The position numbers were made by a program, and so were the translations under genes. Below the pieces are notes generated by a model. It had not been told where the DNA came from, made no database searches, and was given only the letters and a program-made list of their open reading frames with translations. Positions 13,886 through 21,811 of a DNA stretch of 33,450 nt are shown here, one piece after another. The stretch comes from a virus. The stretch is taken from IMG/VR virus record IMGVR_UViG_3300033233_000114, positions 1 to 33,450 of that record. One strand, written 5' to 3'. How positions within the stretch are numbered: the stretch's first letter is position 1; each line of letters opens with the position of its first letter.

Positions 13886-14655
13886 TCGGCAACCCCCTGG
13901 AATTTAAGGCGCAATGTGTCCGCATTGGTGGTGTCGCTCTGGGGTACGGCCAGCGTAAAATTGTCGGGGAATCGGACAAAATAAATCTTACCGGCCCACT
14001 GGCTGAAATTAGGTACCCAAAAAAAAGGCTTGAGCCGCCGCCCGTGGTTGTCCCAAAATGTTTTGAAATCCCCGTCCACAAAGCTCATCGGCGGCCAGGT
14101 GAAGCCCACGTCAACGGAAATCGGAGAATAGTAGCTGGTGACCCCCAGCAGGTGACCGCCCTTGCTTGTCTCTGCCGTGGCGTTGACGCTCTCCGAAAGC
14201 GGGGTAAACGGGGAATCAGGGAACACCGGGAAATCCATGGCCGCGCCGATCATCGCAACGGCCATCTCTGGCGCAATCGCGTCGGTCACAATCTTAATCC
14301 GCCAGTACCGCACCGAGACTTGAGCGAAGGTTTTGAAAATAACAAAGTCAGTGGTTGGGACAAAACCGGCAACCCTCTCTGTTTGCTCTCCCGCCCACGC
14401 GCCCGTAGCCGATGATTCAAGGCTCACGGTGGCCGCCGCCGTCCCGAGGTTGTGCTTGTAGATCGCCAGCGAGTCAACAGCAACAGCGGCCCCGGCATCC
14501 ATGGTGATATAGCGTGTCCCAAAGCTCGCCGCTCTCCAGTAGGTGTAGGGCCGGAGATCATAGAGATAATCGACCGAGTAATCACCCGCCGCCGTATTGG
14601 TAGCCGTCACCCCGGAGGCCAGCACGTTGCTATAGAGGATCATCGGCTCTGTCAT
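13882..14655 (-). CDS. distal-tail-like protein with discoidin-like domain
   Basis: The product is 257 residues. The N-terminal 135 residues (SVDYLYDLRPYTYWRAA ... YITMDAGAAVAVDSLAIY ... VRYWRIKI) have the outline of an F5/8 discoidin-type jelly roll. The C-terminal half (SVDVGFTWPPMSFVDGDFKTFWDNHG, KPFFWVPNF) resembles phage distal tail/minor tail proteins that bridge tube and hub. The order tape measure, this gene, hub matches siphovirus tails. It overlaps both neighbours by four bases. Confidence 0.65.
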   Translation of the reverse strand: MTEPMILYSNVLASGVTATNTAAGDYSVDYLYDLRPYTYWRAASFGTRYITMDAGAAVAVDSLAIYKHNLGTAAATVSLESSATGAWAGEQTERVAGFVPTTDFVIFKTFAQVSVRYWRIKIVTDAIAPEMAVAMIGAAMDFPVFPDSPFTPLSESVNATAETSKGGHLLGVTSYYSPISVDVGFTWPPMSFVDGDFKTFWDNHGRRLKPFFWVPNFSQWAGKIYFVRFPDNFTLAVPQSDTTNADTLRLKFQGVAE

Positions 14656-16631
14656 GCTGTCACCCCGTCAAGTCTGGCCCGTTCTAACGGGATTATCAGG
14701 TCGCGCGCAAATGCGTCCTGGTCAACGATGTTGCCTAAAACTGTGATGTTGTAGCTGACAGACCGTTGCGCGTCCGTGAATATCGGTGATGGTTGCAAAG
14801 CCTGGTTAACCCCGGTTGAGGTCGTATCAATCGGGACTATCGCGCCCGAAGAAGCACTAACCCCGCCCCCACCTCCCTTATACTTTTGTGACCGGATTTG
14901 CTGTACCTGCGCCATACCTGCGGCGATAACAGCGGCGGCGGCAACTGCGCCCCACGGCCAGCCGTATTGTCCATACGCCTTAGTGGCGCCCATCGCCGTA
15001 TTGATGATGGCGTTGGCGGTGTTGTAATCCTGGTTCTTTTTGAAATCTTTTTCGTTTGACAGGTCAAGCCCGGCAGACAACGCCCCAAACACATTATTGG
15101 TCAGATTCTGGATTAAATCCATCTTCTGCTGGCGGTCGCGCACCTCATTGGCTGCGTTCTGTTTTTTCTTCGCCGTCTCCCTGTCTGATATAGCAATCGC
15201 CCTTGCGCTGGCGGCCTGTTCTGATTCGATCCTTTTTTGGATCAACCCCTCCTGCCCCGCCCTTTCCTCATCCCATATCTGCAATTTCAGGTCGGTGGCC
15301 TGCTGCTCTGAGATAATCCCCTGGTCCCTGGCGTCGTTTGCCATCTGCTGCCAACGCAAGGCGGCGTTGGTGAGTAGCTCTTCCTCGCTCATCAGGTATT
15401 GTTCGAGGTCGGCCAGGCTCCCGGTTGCGGCCATCCATATCGGCCCCATATCTGGCGCGGCTGCCCCTGCGGTGTGGCCTGTGATGCCTTCCTCAAACAT
15501 CGGGAAAGAGGTTTTCCCGCCCAACCCGCCCAGCTCAGGGACTACTGTCGGTCGGCCAGGCATCCCCATTTCCCCAACCCGGCCAAGCGTCATCTGGGCC
15601 GGTGGCCGTGGGGTCTTTGCAAGTTCTGCCGCCGCTACTTCCGCAAGAGCTCCGCCGAATGTTGCCGCCGCTGGCTCCAAAACCGCCTTGATAACCCCGC
15701 TTGGCACAGCCGTATTGGCGTTGTTTACTCCAGCCCAATCAGCGTTTGCAGGGGCGAACCCGGTCGCAACCTTTGCGGCTGCAATTCCAACCGCCTGATT
15801 GAGCTTGATATACCAATCAGCCAGCGTCCCGATGGCCGTTCCCATCGCGTAGATCCCGGCCAGGTTGTCTTTGTCCCGCATTCCTGCGGTCAACACGCCA
15901 AGGGTTTTGGTTAACGCGCTGCCTTCTGAGACTCCCCGGCCAAACTCTTCTGACATTTCCCCCAAGTAGTTTTTAGCCTGGACCATCGCCCCAGATAACC
16001 CGGTTGCCGTTGCAGCACCACCAAATTCCTTAGTCAGTTCTGCAATAATGAGCCTTTGCGCCTCGGCTACATGGCCGGTTTCCTGGAGGCTCTTGATAAC
16101 CTCTTTCTGGGCCTCGGTAAACGACACGCCTACCCGCTGGAGTGCGCTAATCCCCTGCGCCGGGTCATTGAGCGCCTTGCCTACCTGGATTGCAGCAGAC
16201 TTTAAATCAATCTCCCCACCGCTGCCCTGTGCCATCGCTGCGGCAAGGTCAAGGATTGCCCTCTGCGCCCCCTCAAACTCTGGCCCTTTGATGCTGGTGA
16301 AAGTCAGCAGGAGGTTTTGCATTTCGGTGATGGTGTCATCACCGAATATGGTCACGCTTTGCAGGGATGCGGCGAGGTCTTGCAGTTGTTTCGAGGTAGT
16401 CCAGGCAGCGGCCCCGGTGGTCTTGAGACGGTTTTCCTGCTGGATGATGGCCTGCTCTTGTTTGGCCCATGCGTCCAGGCCCTGCTTGGTCACCAGCGCG
16501 CCGAGAGCAAGGGCGACGGCCCCGGCCTCCATTGCCAGCCCTTTGAGGTTGGCCTTGGCTGAGTCCGTCCCGGCCTTGGTGTTGTCCTTGGCCGTGAGGT
16601 CTATTTCCATGCTGCGGGTTACATCAGCCAT
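14652..16631 (-). CDS. tail tape measure protein
   Basis: The product is 659 residues, mostly alpha-helical. It begins with a typical tape-measure start (MEIDLTAKDNTKAGTDSAKANLKGL), followed by MTKQGLDAWAKQEQAI-like coils and a helical core (residues 90-240, SAAIQVGKALNDPAQG, LQRVGVSFTEAQKE). Late in the protein is an Ala-rich apolar segment (WPWGAVAAAAVIAAGMAQ, about 560-580), then a Gly-rich patch. It sets tail length: at about 1.5 angstrom per residue a tail near 100 nm is expected, consistent with a siphovirus. The start overlaps the chaperone GT reading frame by eight bases. Confidence 0.9.
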   Translation of the reverse strand: MADVTRSMEIDLTAKDNTKAGTDSAKANLKGLAMEAGAVALALGALVTKQGLDAWAKQEQAIIQQENRLKTTGAAAWTTSKQLQDLAASLQSVTIFGDDTITEMQNLLLTFTSIKGPEFEGAQRAILDLAAAMAQGSGGEIDLKSAAIQVGKALNDPAQGISALQRVGVSFTEAQKEVIKSLQETGHVAEAQRLIIAELTKEFGGAATATGLSGAMVQAKNYLGEMSEEFGRGVSEGSALTKTLGVLTAGMRDKDNLAGIYAMGTAIGTLADWYIKLNQAVGIAAAKVATGFAPANADWAGVNNANTAVPSGVIKAVLEPAAATFGGALAEVAAAELAKTPRPPAQMTLGRVGEMGMPGRPTVVPELGGLGGKTSFPMFEEGITGHTAGAAAPDMGPIWMAATGSLADLEQYLMSEEELLTNAALRWQQMANDARDQGIISEQQATDLKLQIWDEERAGQEGLIQKRIESEQAASARAIAISDRETAKKKQNAANEVRDRQQKMDLIQNLTNNVFGALSAGLDLSNEKDFKKNQDYNTANAIINTAMGATKAYGQYGWPWGAVAAAAVIAAGMAQVQQIRSQKYKGGGGGVSASSGAIVPIDTTSTGVNQALQPSPIFTDAQRSVSYNITVLGNIVDQDAFARDLIIPLERARLDGVTA

Positions 16632-17402
16632 TCTTGCGCGTCTCCATCTGTACCCGCTGATTCTCGGCCCGTGCCGACCTTACAATTCTCACGGCCTGCT
16701 TATACCAATCCGGCTGGTCAACAAACGTCCCGGCATAGGGAAGGTGGAGGATATTGCAATCTCCATCTGTGGTATCGTTGACCATTTGCAGTATCTTCCA
16801 TGTTTTCCCGGTGATGCAGCCAACCGGGCAGGCGTAGAACTTCACGTCCTGGATCTTTTGGAAAGTCCTTATCCGGCTGTCAACCGTCAGCCAGTCGGCC
16901 TTTAAAACTATCTCCTGCTGCATCCCGGCCCGGTTCCGGCAGTTCCGGGCCACTTTCTTTTTCTCCGTGCATTTCGCGCAATCATAAGGCTCTCTGCCGG
17001 GGTCTGATATGTACAGCGAGTACCAAACCCCGGCGATTAGTTTTTTACTTCATTTTCAACCAGGAACTGCGTGGAGTAGACCGCCCTGGTGATCCAAGCC
17101 ACAATCTCACGCGGCCCACTGGCGCAAAGCTCGTCAAAGCTCGTCAACGGCTTCCCTCCCACTGTCAGCCCCTCGATCCGGTCAACGTGCTCGCCGATTA
17201 CCTTTTTGTTGTTGTCGTGGCTCATCTGCATGGCAACATCAATGGAGAAATTGAGCCGCGCCACCGCGTCAGTATGCACCGCCGCGTCGAACTCGTCTTG
17301 CGTGATGCCCTTGAGGTACAGGGCAAATGGTGTCTCACTGCCCTTGTTCCCCAAAACGTCGGGGATGCACTTGTAAACATGGTCGTGACCTGGAAAATCC
17401 AT
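16624..17402 (-). CDS. tail assembly chaperone GT, made by -1 ribosomal frameshift
   Basis: Reading of the G frame (17402 to 17040) shifts back one base at A-AAA-AAC and continues from CTA at 17040 to the stop at 16624-16626, giving about 259 residues. The added T domain (138 residues) begins LIAGVWYSLYISDPGRE and contains two Cys pairs (DCAKC and CPVGC). In lambda-like siphoviruses a G/GT pair loads the tape measure and recruits tail tube subunits. The position between tail tube and tape measure genes is exactly that of G/GT. A GTG at 16953 could in principle start the T part alone, but the frameshift signal makes the fusion more likely. Confidence 0.85.
16996..17046 (-). promoter_or_regulatory. 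programmed -1 frameshift signal
   Basis: On the minus strand, the slippery heptamer A-AAA-AAC (17046 to 17040) precedes the G stop TAA. After a 5-nt spacer a 14-bp stem follows (17034-17021 paired with 17009-16996, two G-U pairs, 11-nt loop). Heptamer type, spacer length and stem strength all match known -1 sites, and the shifted frame is open for 138 codons. Confidence 0.9.
17037..17402 (-). CDS. tail assembly chaperone G
   Basis: The product is 121 residues, mixed alpha/beta and soluble (residues TPFALYLKGITQDEFDAAV, VDRIEGLTVGGKPLTSFDEL). It lies directly downstream of the tail tube gene and ends in the slippery site that produces GT. This context, more than sequence similarity, identifies it as the abundant short chaperone of the pair. 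The short form is made when ribosomes do not slip, and should be the major product. Confidence 0.8.
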   Translation of the reverse strand: MDFPGHDHVYKCIPDVLGNKGSETPFALYLKGITQDEFDAAVHTDAVARLNFSIDVAMQMSHDNNKKVIGEHVDRIEGLTVGGKPLTSFDELCASGPREIVAWITRAVYSTQFLVENEVKN

Positions 17403-17416
17403 ACGGTAAAACCTCC

Positions 17417-18505
17417 TTAATAAGCTGTAGCCTTGTCAACGGTATAAACCGCCACCGGGTATTTGGTGGTGGCATTGTAGAGACTGGACAGGGTGAAATT
17501 GATGGTCGGCTGGGTGCCGTCGCTCTTCCGGGCCGGAGTGTCCGGGTTTATAAGCGCATTTGCCAAGTCGATCTTTGTCGAATAGGTGGCCGTCGCAGCT
17601 CCGGCAAGATCTCCGGAGTCCATAACCACGAGAAGGCTTGAGGTGGTCGGGCCGCCGAAAACGTTTTTGAACTGGTCGGCAGAACTGAACCCGGATGAGG
17701 GGTCTTCGTAGTCGGTCGGGCAGGTTGCCTCAACCTTGAACTGAGCGGCCCGGAAAGTCTTGTTCGGCCCGAGTACCCCATCCATTACGGTTTTATCATC
17801 GTTGCCGCTGGTGATGGTGATGGTAAACGAGTCGGGCCGGAATGCTGGCATAGACCCTGGCCCTATGGCGGTATAACCCGGGCCGGTGCCGGTGCGGCTG
17901 ATCCCCGCCCCGATGTAGAGCAAACAATCATCGGTGGAGAAAGGCGCGGCGACCGGGAACGATGCCCCGGCGGTAGCCGTCTGGTCGGCGGCGCCGATAA
18001 ATTGGGCTGGCCCCTGTACCTCGATGGTCAATTTTACATCGTCCGTCCCTTCGCCCTTGATGGCAATGGACTTAACCCGGCCTCCGCCGTAATACTGGGC
18101 CTTGGTGGTGCCGCCCTCGTCGGTGTTGGCGACCAAGCCAATGGCCTTATTGGCCAGCTCCGCGCCAGTGCCATAGAGGTTCGCCAGCGGGTAGATGATC
18201 CCCTCTTTCGCGCTGGTGTCCAGGGTGGTCCGGGTTCCGGCCTTGCCCATCAGGTGCTTAAAAAATAGTCCGGTTTCGATCCCTGGATAGTAGGCGCACT
18301 CGATGGACATTGACCACTGGCCAGAGCGCCGCACCACTGAGCTATCACCGAGGGCGGTATCTGCCCCCCTAAATTCCTTCCGCGCCTGGTCGTCATATTT
18401 AACGGTCGGTTGGATGTTGTTCATTACCGGCAGAAACAGATATCCGCTGCCGGGGTCGGTGCCTCTGGTCGTTTCCTCGACAATTGCGAGATACTGGATT
18501 GCCAT
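17417..18505 (-). CDS. major tail tube protein
   Basis: The product is 362 residues. The N-terminal sequence IVEETTRGTDPGSGYLFLPV and the beta-rich pattern (WSMSIECAYYPGIETGLFFKHLMG, VKSIAIKGEGTDDVKLTIEVQG, FTITITSGND) match phage tail tube proteins that assemble as hexameric rings. At 362 residues it is longer than many tubes (150-250), which suggests a second domain exposed on the tail surface in the C-terminal third. It follows a small coupled gene by a few bases and precedes the G/GT pair. Confidence 0.8.
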   Translation of the reverse strand: MAIQYLAIVEETTRGTDPGSGYLFLPVMNNIQPTVKYDDQARKEFRGADTALGDSSVVRRSGQWSMSIECAYYPGIETGLFFKHLMGKAGTRTTLDTSAKEGIIYPLANLYGTGAELANKAIGLVANTDEGGTTKAQYYGGGRVKSIAIKGEGTDDVKLTIEVQGPAQFIGAADQTATAGASFPVAAPFSTDDCLLYIGAGISRTGTGPGYTAIGPGSMPAFRPDSFTITITSGNDDKTVMDGVLGPNKTFRAAQFKVEATCPTDYEDPSSGFSSADQFKNVFGGPTTSSLLVVMDSGDLAGAATATYSTKIDLANALINPDTPARKSDGTQPTINFTLSSLYNATTKYPVAVYTVDKATAY

Positions 18506-18508
18506 GTC

Positions 18509-18655
18509 TTATTTCTCCTTCTGGTCTTTGGCTTTTTTGGCCACGCCGTTTGCAATAAACGCCGCGCCGTCGTCTTTTGATACGTCAATAACTTGGCCCT
18601 TTTCTACCAGGCCATAACCCACGGTGTGCCGCTTTTCTACAAACTCAACTCGCAT
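18509..18655 (-). CDS. small protein between neck and tail tube genes
   Basis: The product is 48 residues: MRVEFVEKRHTVGYGLVEKGQ, then DVSKDDGAAFIANGVAKKA and a Lys-rich tail. The start ATG 18655 overlaps the end of the previous gene by 11 bases (stop at 18645), indicating coupling. The sequence has the look of small beta-barrel proteins found between head and tail genes of many phages. The function is unknown. Confidence 0.65.
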   Translation of the reverse strand: MRVEFVEKRHTVGYGLVEKGQVIDVSKDDGAAFIANGVAKKAKDQKEK

Positions 18656-19025
18656 AATAATGTACCTCAATCTCGCTGGTGAACACCGCGCCCTCGCGCC
18701 CCTGGTCGGCCTGCAAGAGCCACGGCCCGACAATCGTTGTCTGCGCGTTACCGGTCCGGCGACGGTCAGCGATGAGAGTTTCCGTGAGGGTATCAAGATA
18801 GGTGGAGATAACCCCTTGCGGCTGCTTGCGCTTCACTATCAATGTCAAAACCAACCGCTGCTTGACCTTCCTCGCCCCGTAGTGGTGCATTGTCTCGGAC
18901 TGGCCCATCCCGATTGCTATTGTGTAATCAGCGGTTCCGGGCTCCTGGTTTTCGGCCAGGGTCTTTAACCATTGGAGCTGACCCAGTGTCCGCGAAATGT
19001 CCTTTATAGCAAGGGAGAGGCTCAT
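18645..19025 (-). CDS. tail completion/neck protein (tail terminator-like)
   Basis: The product is 126 residues with alternating helix and beta strands: LAIKDISRTLGQLQWLKTL, YTIAIGMGQS, KQRLVLTLIVKR, LTETLIADRR and a final VFTSEIEVHYY. This layout and the place just upstream of the tail tube gene fit tail terminator or completion proteins that cap the tail before it joins the head. The family assignment is from context. The start overlaps the stop of the preceding gene at 19025. Confidence 0.6.
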   Translation of the reverse strand: MSLSLAIKDISRTLGQLQWLKTLAENQEPGTADYTIAIGMGQSETMHHYGARKVKQRLVLTLIVKRKQPQGVISTYLDTLTETLIADRRRTGNAQTTIVGPWLLQADQGREGAVFTSEIEVHYYAS

Positions 19026-19474
19026 TATTTCACCAAAAACGCTTGGCCGATTTGATGCTCTTCCGACTCGTCAATAACTCCCGATTCGTCGGTGTCGATG
19101 TCCAGCCGGGAGTCCTTGACCAATGCCATGCCCATACCCCAAAACTCCTGATAGATCGCCCACCACTTGCCGTCATCCTTGGAGTCAATCGCATAATCCC
19201 GGAACAGCAGGGCGGCGGTAAATGCCTTGACTGCCTGTTTGATCCGGTCAGCATTACGGGCAATCCCATCATCGCCAACAAGGTAGGCGTCCGCAGTGCT
19301 GTTAAACACCTGCGGCCAGGTTACACCCCGCTGATCCTCCAGAGCCCGTTTGACCTCGGCCAGGGCATACGCCATATAGTTGGTCAAGGTCTTACCGGTT
19401 GGCAGGTAGCTTGCTAAATCGCTCCTGATCTGCAACAACTCAGCCTCGGTCGGATATGCGTTGGTTTCAGCCAT
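19025..19474 (-). CDS. head-tail connector protein (adaptor-like)
   Basis: The product is 149 residues. Helical blocks TEAELLQIRSDLASYLP, LTNYMAYALAEVKRALEDQRG and DRIKQAVKAFTAALLFRDYAID resemble gp6/gp15-like connector proteins that bind the portal's underside. The acidic C-terminal part (DIDTDESGVIDESEEHQ) may be surface exposed. The start shares a base with the stop of the 45-residue gene upstream (TAATG at 19474). Confidence 0.6.
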   Translation of the reverse strand: MAETNAYPTEAELLQIRSDLASYLPTGKTLTNYMAYALAEVKRALEDQRGVTWPQVFNSTADAYLVGDDGIARNADRIKQAVKAFTAALLFRDYAIDSKDDGKWWAIYQEFWGMGMALVKDSRLDIDTDESGVIDESEEHQIGQAFLVK

Positions 19475-19611
19475 TATTTTGCCTTCTTGTCCTTCTTCTT
19501 CGGCTCAGCCCCGACAATCTCCGCGTCCTCTGGCACTTGCTCAGGGTCGCACAAATAAAAGCCCTGGTCGTTTCCTTCAGTGACCGGGCATTTAACTTTT
19601 ACCGTTTCCAT
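19474..19611 (-). CDS. hypothetical 45-aa protein after the capsid gene
   Basis: The product is 45 residues: METVKVKCPVTEGNDQGFYL, a short acidic middle, then a Lys-rich tail KKKDKKAK. AGGAGG at 19619-19624 lies six bases upstream of ATG 19611, and the stop overlaps the next start. It is the first gene after the capsid gene's hairpin, so its strong ribosome binding site may re-launch translation there. Two Cys (8, 21) are present; the family is unknown. Confidence 0.7.
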   Translation of the reverse strand: METVKVKCPVTEGNDQGFYLCDPEQVPEDAEIVGAEPKKKDKKAK

Positions 19612-19627
19612 CTCATCCCTCCTAAAA

Positions 19628-19657
19628 GGCGGCGCGGCCTATTTCATCCGCGCCGCC
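19628..19657 (-). terminator. hairpin with T run after the capsid gene
   Basis: A perfect 10-bp GC stem (GGCGGCGCGG/CCGCGCCGCC, 10-nt loop) is followed on the minus strand by TTTT. It lies 8 bases past the capsid stop and would partly terminate or stabilise the mRNA, giving more capsid than connector and tail proteins. Confidence 0.75.
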
Positions 19658-19664
19658 ATTATGG

Positions 19665-20840
19665 TTACTGACCGAGCAAAATCGCGGTGTGGGCGGGTTT
19701 GATGTTCTTCACGCCCCACGCACAACCCAACTCGTAATGTACCTGCCGATACTGGCGATAGACAGACACCTCAAACGACAGGCCAGACCTCGGGTCGGTT
19801 ACCGTCATCCGGTCGTCGGCCATGTCTCCGCCGTCTGGCAGGGCTGGCATCCGCTGGGCCAGGACGATTGCCGAAGGGGCAAAAGCCATGTTGCGGGTGG
19901 AGCTGCCGACGACGGTGATAGCGGTGGCAGAAGCGGCAACGGCAATCCGCAGACCAGGTGCGCCAATGGTGATAGTGTCACCAGCCGCAGGATTGGCCCC
20001 GGCGAATACGACAGAGACCACCACATACTTGTTGGTATCCCCGGCCAGGGTGATAACGTCGCCAGCGGCAACGACACCAGTACCGGCGGTAGCCAGGGTT
20101 AACACAGTGGCCCCGACAGCATAACCGGCGGTGTTGGTGGTAGCGGATGCCATCGCGCCCTTGGTGACCGCGTTTACCTGGGCCGACTCGGTGATGGCAA
20201 AACCGGCAGCGTTGAGCAAAACGCCCTGGCGCATCATGGTGGTATCACCAGCTATGTCATACCGGGATTGAAGGCCGATCAGATTAGCCCCGGCGGCGGT
20301 ATTGATAACCAAACGGTTACCGGTGGTCGGTGCGCCGTTGTCCTTAAGGATTTTTGCCACAAGCGCGGCCTCGGTAAAATCCCCAGCGGTGGCAAACGGG
20401 GTAACAGGAGTGGTCGCGTGTGCGCTGTATGCCCGGGAAAATGTCGTATGCAGAGCGCATAGGTCAGTCTCGATCTCGTTGGTCAGTGTGCGGATAGCCT
20501 GGGCAATTTGCATCTGCTGCATACTCAGCGAGCCAGGACCGCCATTGTTCATCTGCAAGGTTTCCTCGCCAGCCCAGCGGAACGGGACGGCGCGGCTCTT
20601 GGTAATCGCAAAGTTGGCGTTGGTGAAGGTCTGGTCGCCGGTATTCGGCGCGCTCACGCCTGGGGTAATGTCGGCAGCGGTGGACGCCGGGGCAATGGGG
20701 ACGCGCACGGTCTGGCCGATTGCGGCACGCTCTCCGGTAGCGTCACGGGTCACGCCGGGGATCATGCCCACCAGCTCACGGGATACCACATCAAGCGCGG
20801 TGTAAAGATCGGGAATCAAATTAGTTAAAGTATTTGCCAT
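19665..20840 (-). CDS. major capsid protein, P22-coat-like
   Basis: The product is 391 residues. The start ANTLTNLIPDLYTALDVVSRELVG, then GQTVRVPIAPAS and the end VSVYRQYRQVHYELGCAWGVKNIKPAH match P22 gp5-type coat proteins (family knowledge). About residues 220-305 form a Gly/Ala/Val-rich beta segment (GYAVGATVLTLATAG, GDVITLAGDTNKYVVVSVV) in the place of the insertion (I) domain. It assembles the icosahedral shell with the scaffold encoded just upstream (12 bases). P22-like coats occur in both podoviruses and siphoviruses; the tail genes here show the latter. Confidence 0.85.
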   Translation of the reverse strand: MANTLTNLIPDLYTALDVVSRELVGMIPGVTRDATGERAAIGQTVRVPIAPASTAADITPGVSAPNTGDQTFTNANFAITKSRAVPFRWAGEETLQMNNGGPGSLSMQQMQIAQAIRTLTNEIETDLCALHTTFSRAYSAHATTPVTPFATAGDFTEAALVAKILKDNGAPTTGNRLVINTAAGANLIGLQSRYDIAGDTTMMRQGVLLNAAGFAITESAQVNAVTKGAMASATTNTAGYAVGATVLTLATAGTGVVAAGDVITLAGDTNKYVVVSVVFAGANPAAGDTITIGAPGLRIAVAASATAITVVGSSTRNMAFAPSAIVLAQRMPALPDGGDMADDRMTVTDPRSGLSFEVSVYRQYRQVHYELGCAWGVKNIKPAHTAILLGQ

Positions 20841-20851
20841 GGTAATGCTCC

Positions 20852-21391
20852 TTAATCGGTGATTTTCCCGCCCTTGCTGATGTATTCAGCTTTTTTGGCA
20901 GGTGGTAGTAAGTCGAAATCGCTTCTTTTCATCTTCCCTTCTGCTCCGGGCTCCCCCGGGGTTCTCACGCCAGGCCCAGCGGCCCCCGTAAACAGGTTGG
21001 CGGTCTTGGCGGCGGCAATCCATTCAAGCTTTGCCGATACGTCCCCGCCAGGAACAAGCCCTCGCATCTTCTCAGGGATGGCGGCAATCTCAACTTCCAG
21101 AATCTTGTTGAGCGCCCCCTCCATCGCGACCATGCGTGCGGTAGCCCCGTCGTGTTCTCCCTTCAAACCTTCGTACAGGGTCTTAAACTCGCCTTTCTCG
21201 GCTGCGGCCTTCTCGGCCTCGGCCTTCTGCTTTGACTCAAACCCGGCCAACTGGTCGGCCAGCTCCTTCTCCCTGTGCCGCCGTTGGGCGTTCTCCAGGT
21301 TCAGGGCGGCGACCTGCTTCTTTAATTCTTCCGGGTTTGCTGCCACTAATGCCTGTGCTGCGTCGTGTGCGGCCTGTTCTTCTGGTGTCAT
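20852..21391 (-). CDS. capsid scaffolding protein
   Basis: The product is 179 residues and strongly charged. It has a long coiled coil (about 20-75, LKKQVAALNLENAQRRHREKELADQ), a middle segment LNKILEVEIAAIPEKMRGLVP and a basic C terminus (MKRSDFDLLPPAKKAEYI) of the kind that contacts the coat. This is the usual design of scaffolds that are released before DNA packaging. It lies directly upstream of the coat gene, as expected. A minor structural Gp20-like role is the alternative. Confidence 0.8.
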   Translation of the reverse strand: MTPEEQAAHDAAQALVAANPEELKKQVAALNLENAQRRHREKELADQLAGFESKQKAEAEKAAAEKGEFKTLYEGLKGEHDGATARMVAMEGALNKILEVEIAAIPEKMRGLVPGGDVSAKLEWIAAAKTANLFTGAAGPGVRTPGEPGAEGKMKRSDFDLLPPAKKAEYISKGGKITD

Positions 21392-21403
21392 CGGTAAAAC
21401 CTC

Positions 21404-21811
21404 TTATTTTAACCTGTTTTTCCTGGTCATCCATGCGTCAACGGTTTTCAATACCGCGTCGATGTCTGACTTTGAGAGGCCAAAGAAGATCCGGCCCCGC
21501 TCCTCGTTACCTAAAGCCTTGTTCGCTTCTTCTCCCGACAGGCTTATCTTGCCAGTTAGGTTTTTGGCGGTGGTCTGCATACTGCCCACCATCCGGCCAC
21601 TGAATGACAGGTTCGGCCAGGATGAGCGGCCTTTCTTCTGCCGGTATTCGGCATACTTCGCGCCGTACCCGATAAAACGCCGCTCTTGGTGATCCTGCCC
21701 CTTGCTCTCCGTCCGCACCCGGATAGACCTCCGCGCCTCGGTGGCTGCTGCTCGCCAAAAGGTTACGTCGGGCGGGGTGATGGTCAGGTCGGGGATGGTC
21801 GGCTCTGCCAT
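21404..21811 (-). CDS. virion morphogenesis-like protein
   Basis: The product is 135 residues from ATG 21811, which shares a base with the HNH gene's stop (TAATG); a longer in-frame start lies inside that gene and is rejected. Motifs YAEYRQKKGRSSWPNLSFSG and NEERGRIFFGLSKSDIDAVL resemble Mu gpG-like virion morphogenesis/tail completion proteins. It probably acts in head completion. Its coupling to the endonuclease gene suggests the endonuclease inserted without breaking the operon. Confidence 0.65.
   Translation of the reverse strand: MAEPTIPDLTITPPDVTFWRAAATEARRSIRVRTESKGQDHQERRFIGYGAKYAEYRQKKGRSSWPNLSFSGRMVGSMQTTAKNLTGKISLSGEEANKALGNEERGRIFFGLSKSDIDAVLKTVDAWMTRKNRLK

Noticed and set aside
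15040-15798. 252-codon plus-strand frame inside the tape measure gene
   Set aside because: It is antisense to a well-supported gene, Ser/Ala-rich with no motif, and has no ribosome binding site or partner genes on that strand; GC-rich DNA opens such frames.
16048-16905. 285-codon plus-strand frame opposite tape measure and chaperone
   Set aside because: Antisense shadow across two supported genes, including the frameshift element; composition is Cys/Ser/Leu-rich as expected of a complementary frame.
20859-21692. 277-codon plus-strand frame opposite the scaffold gene
   Set aside because: Antisense to a scaffold with clear coiled-coil design; Phe/Ser/Ala-rich and unsupported by context.
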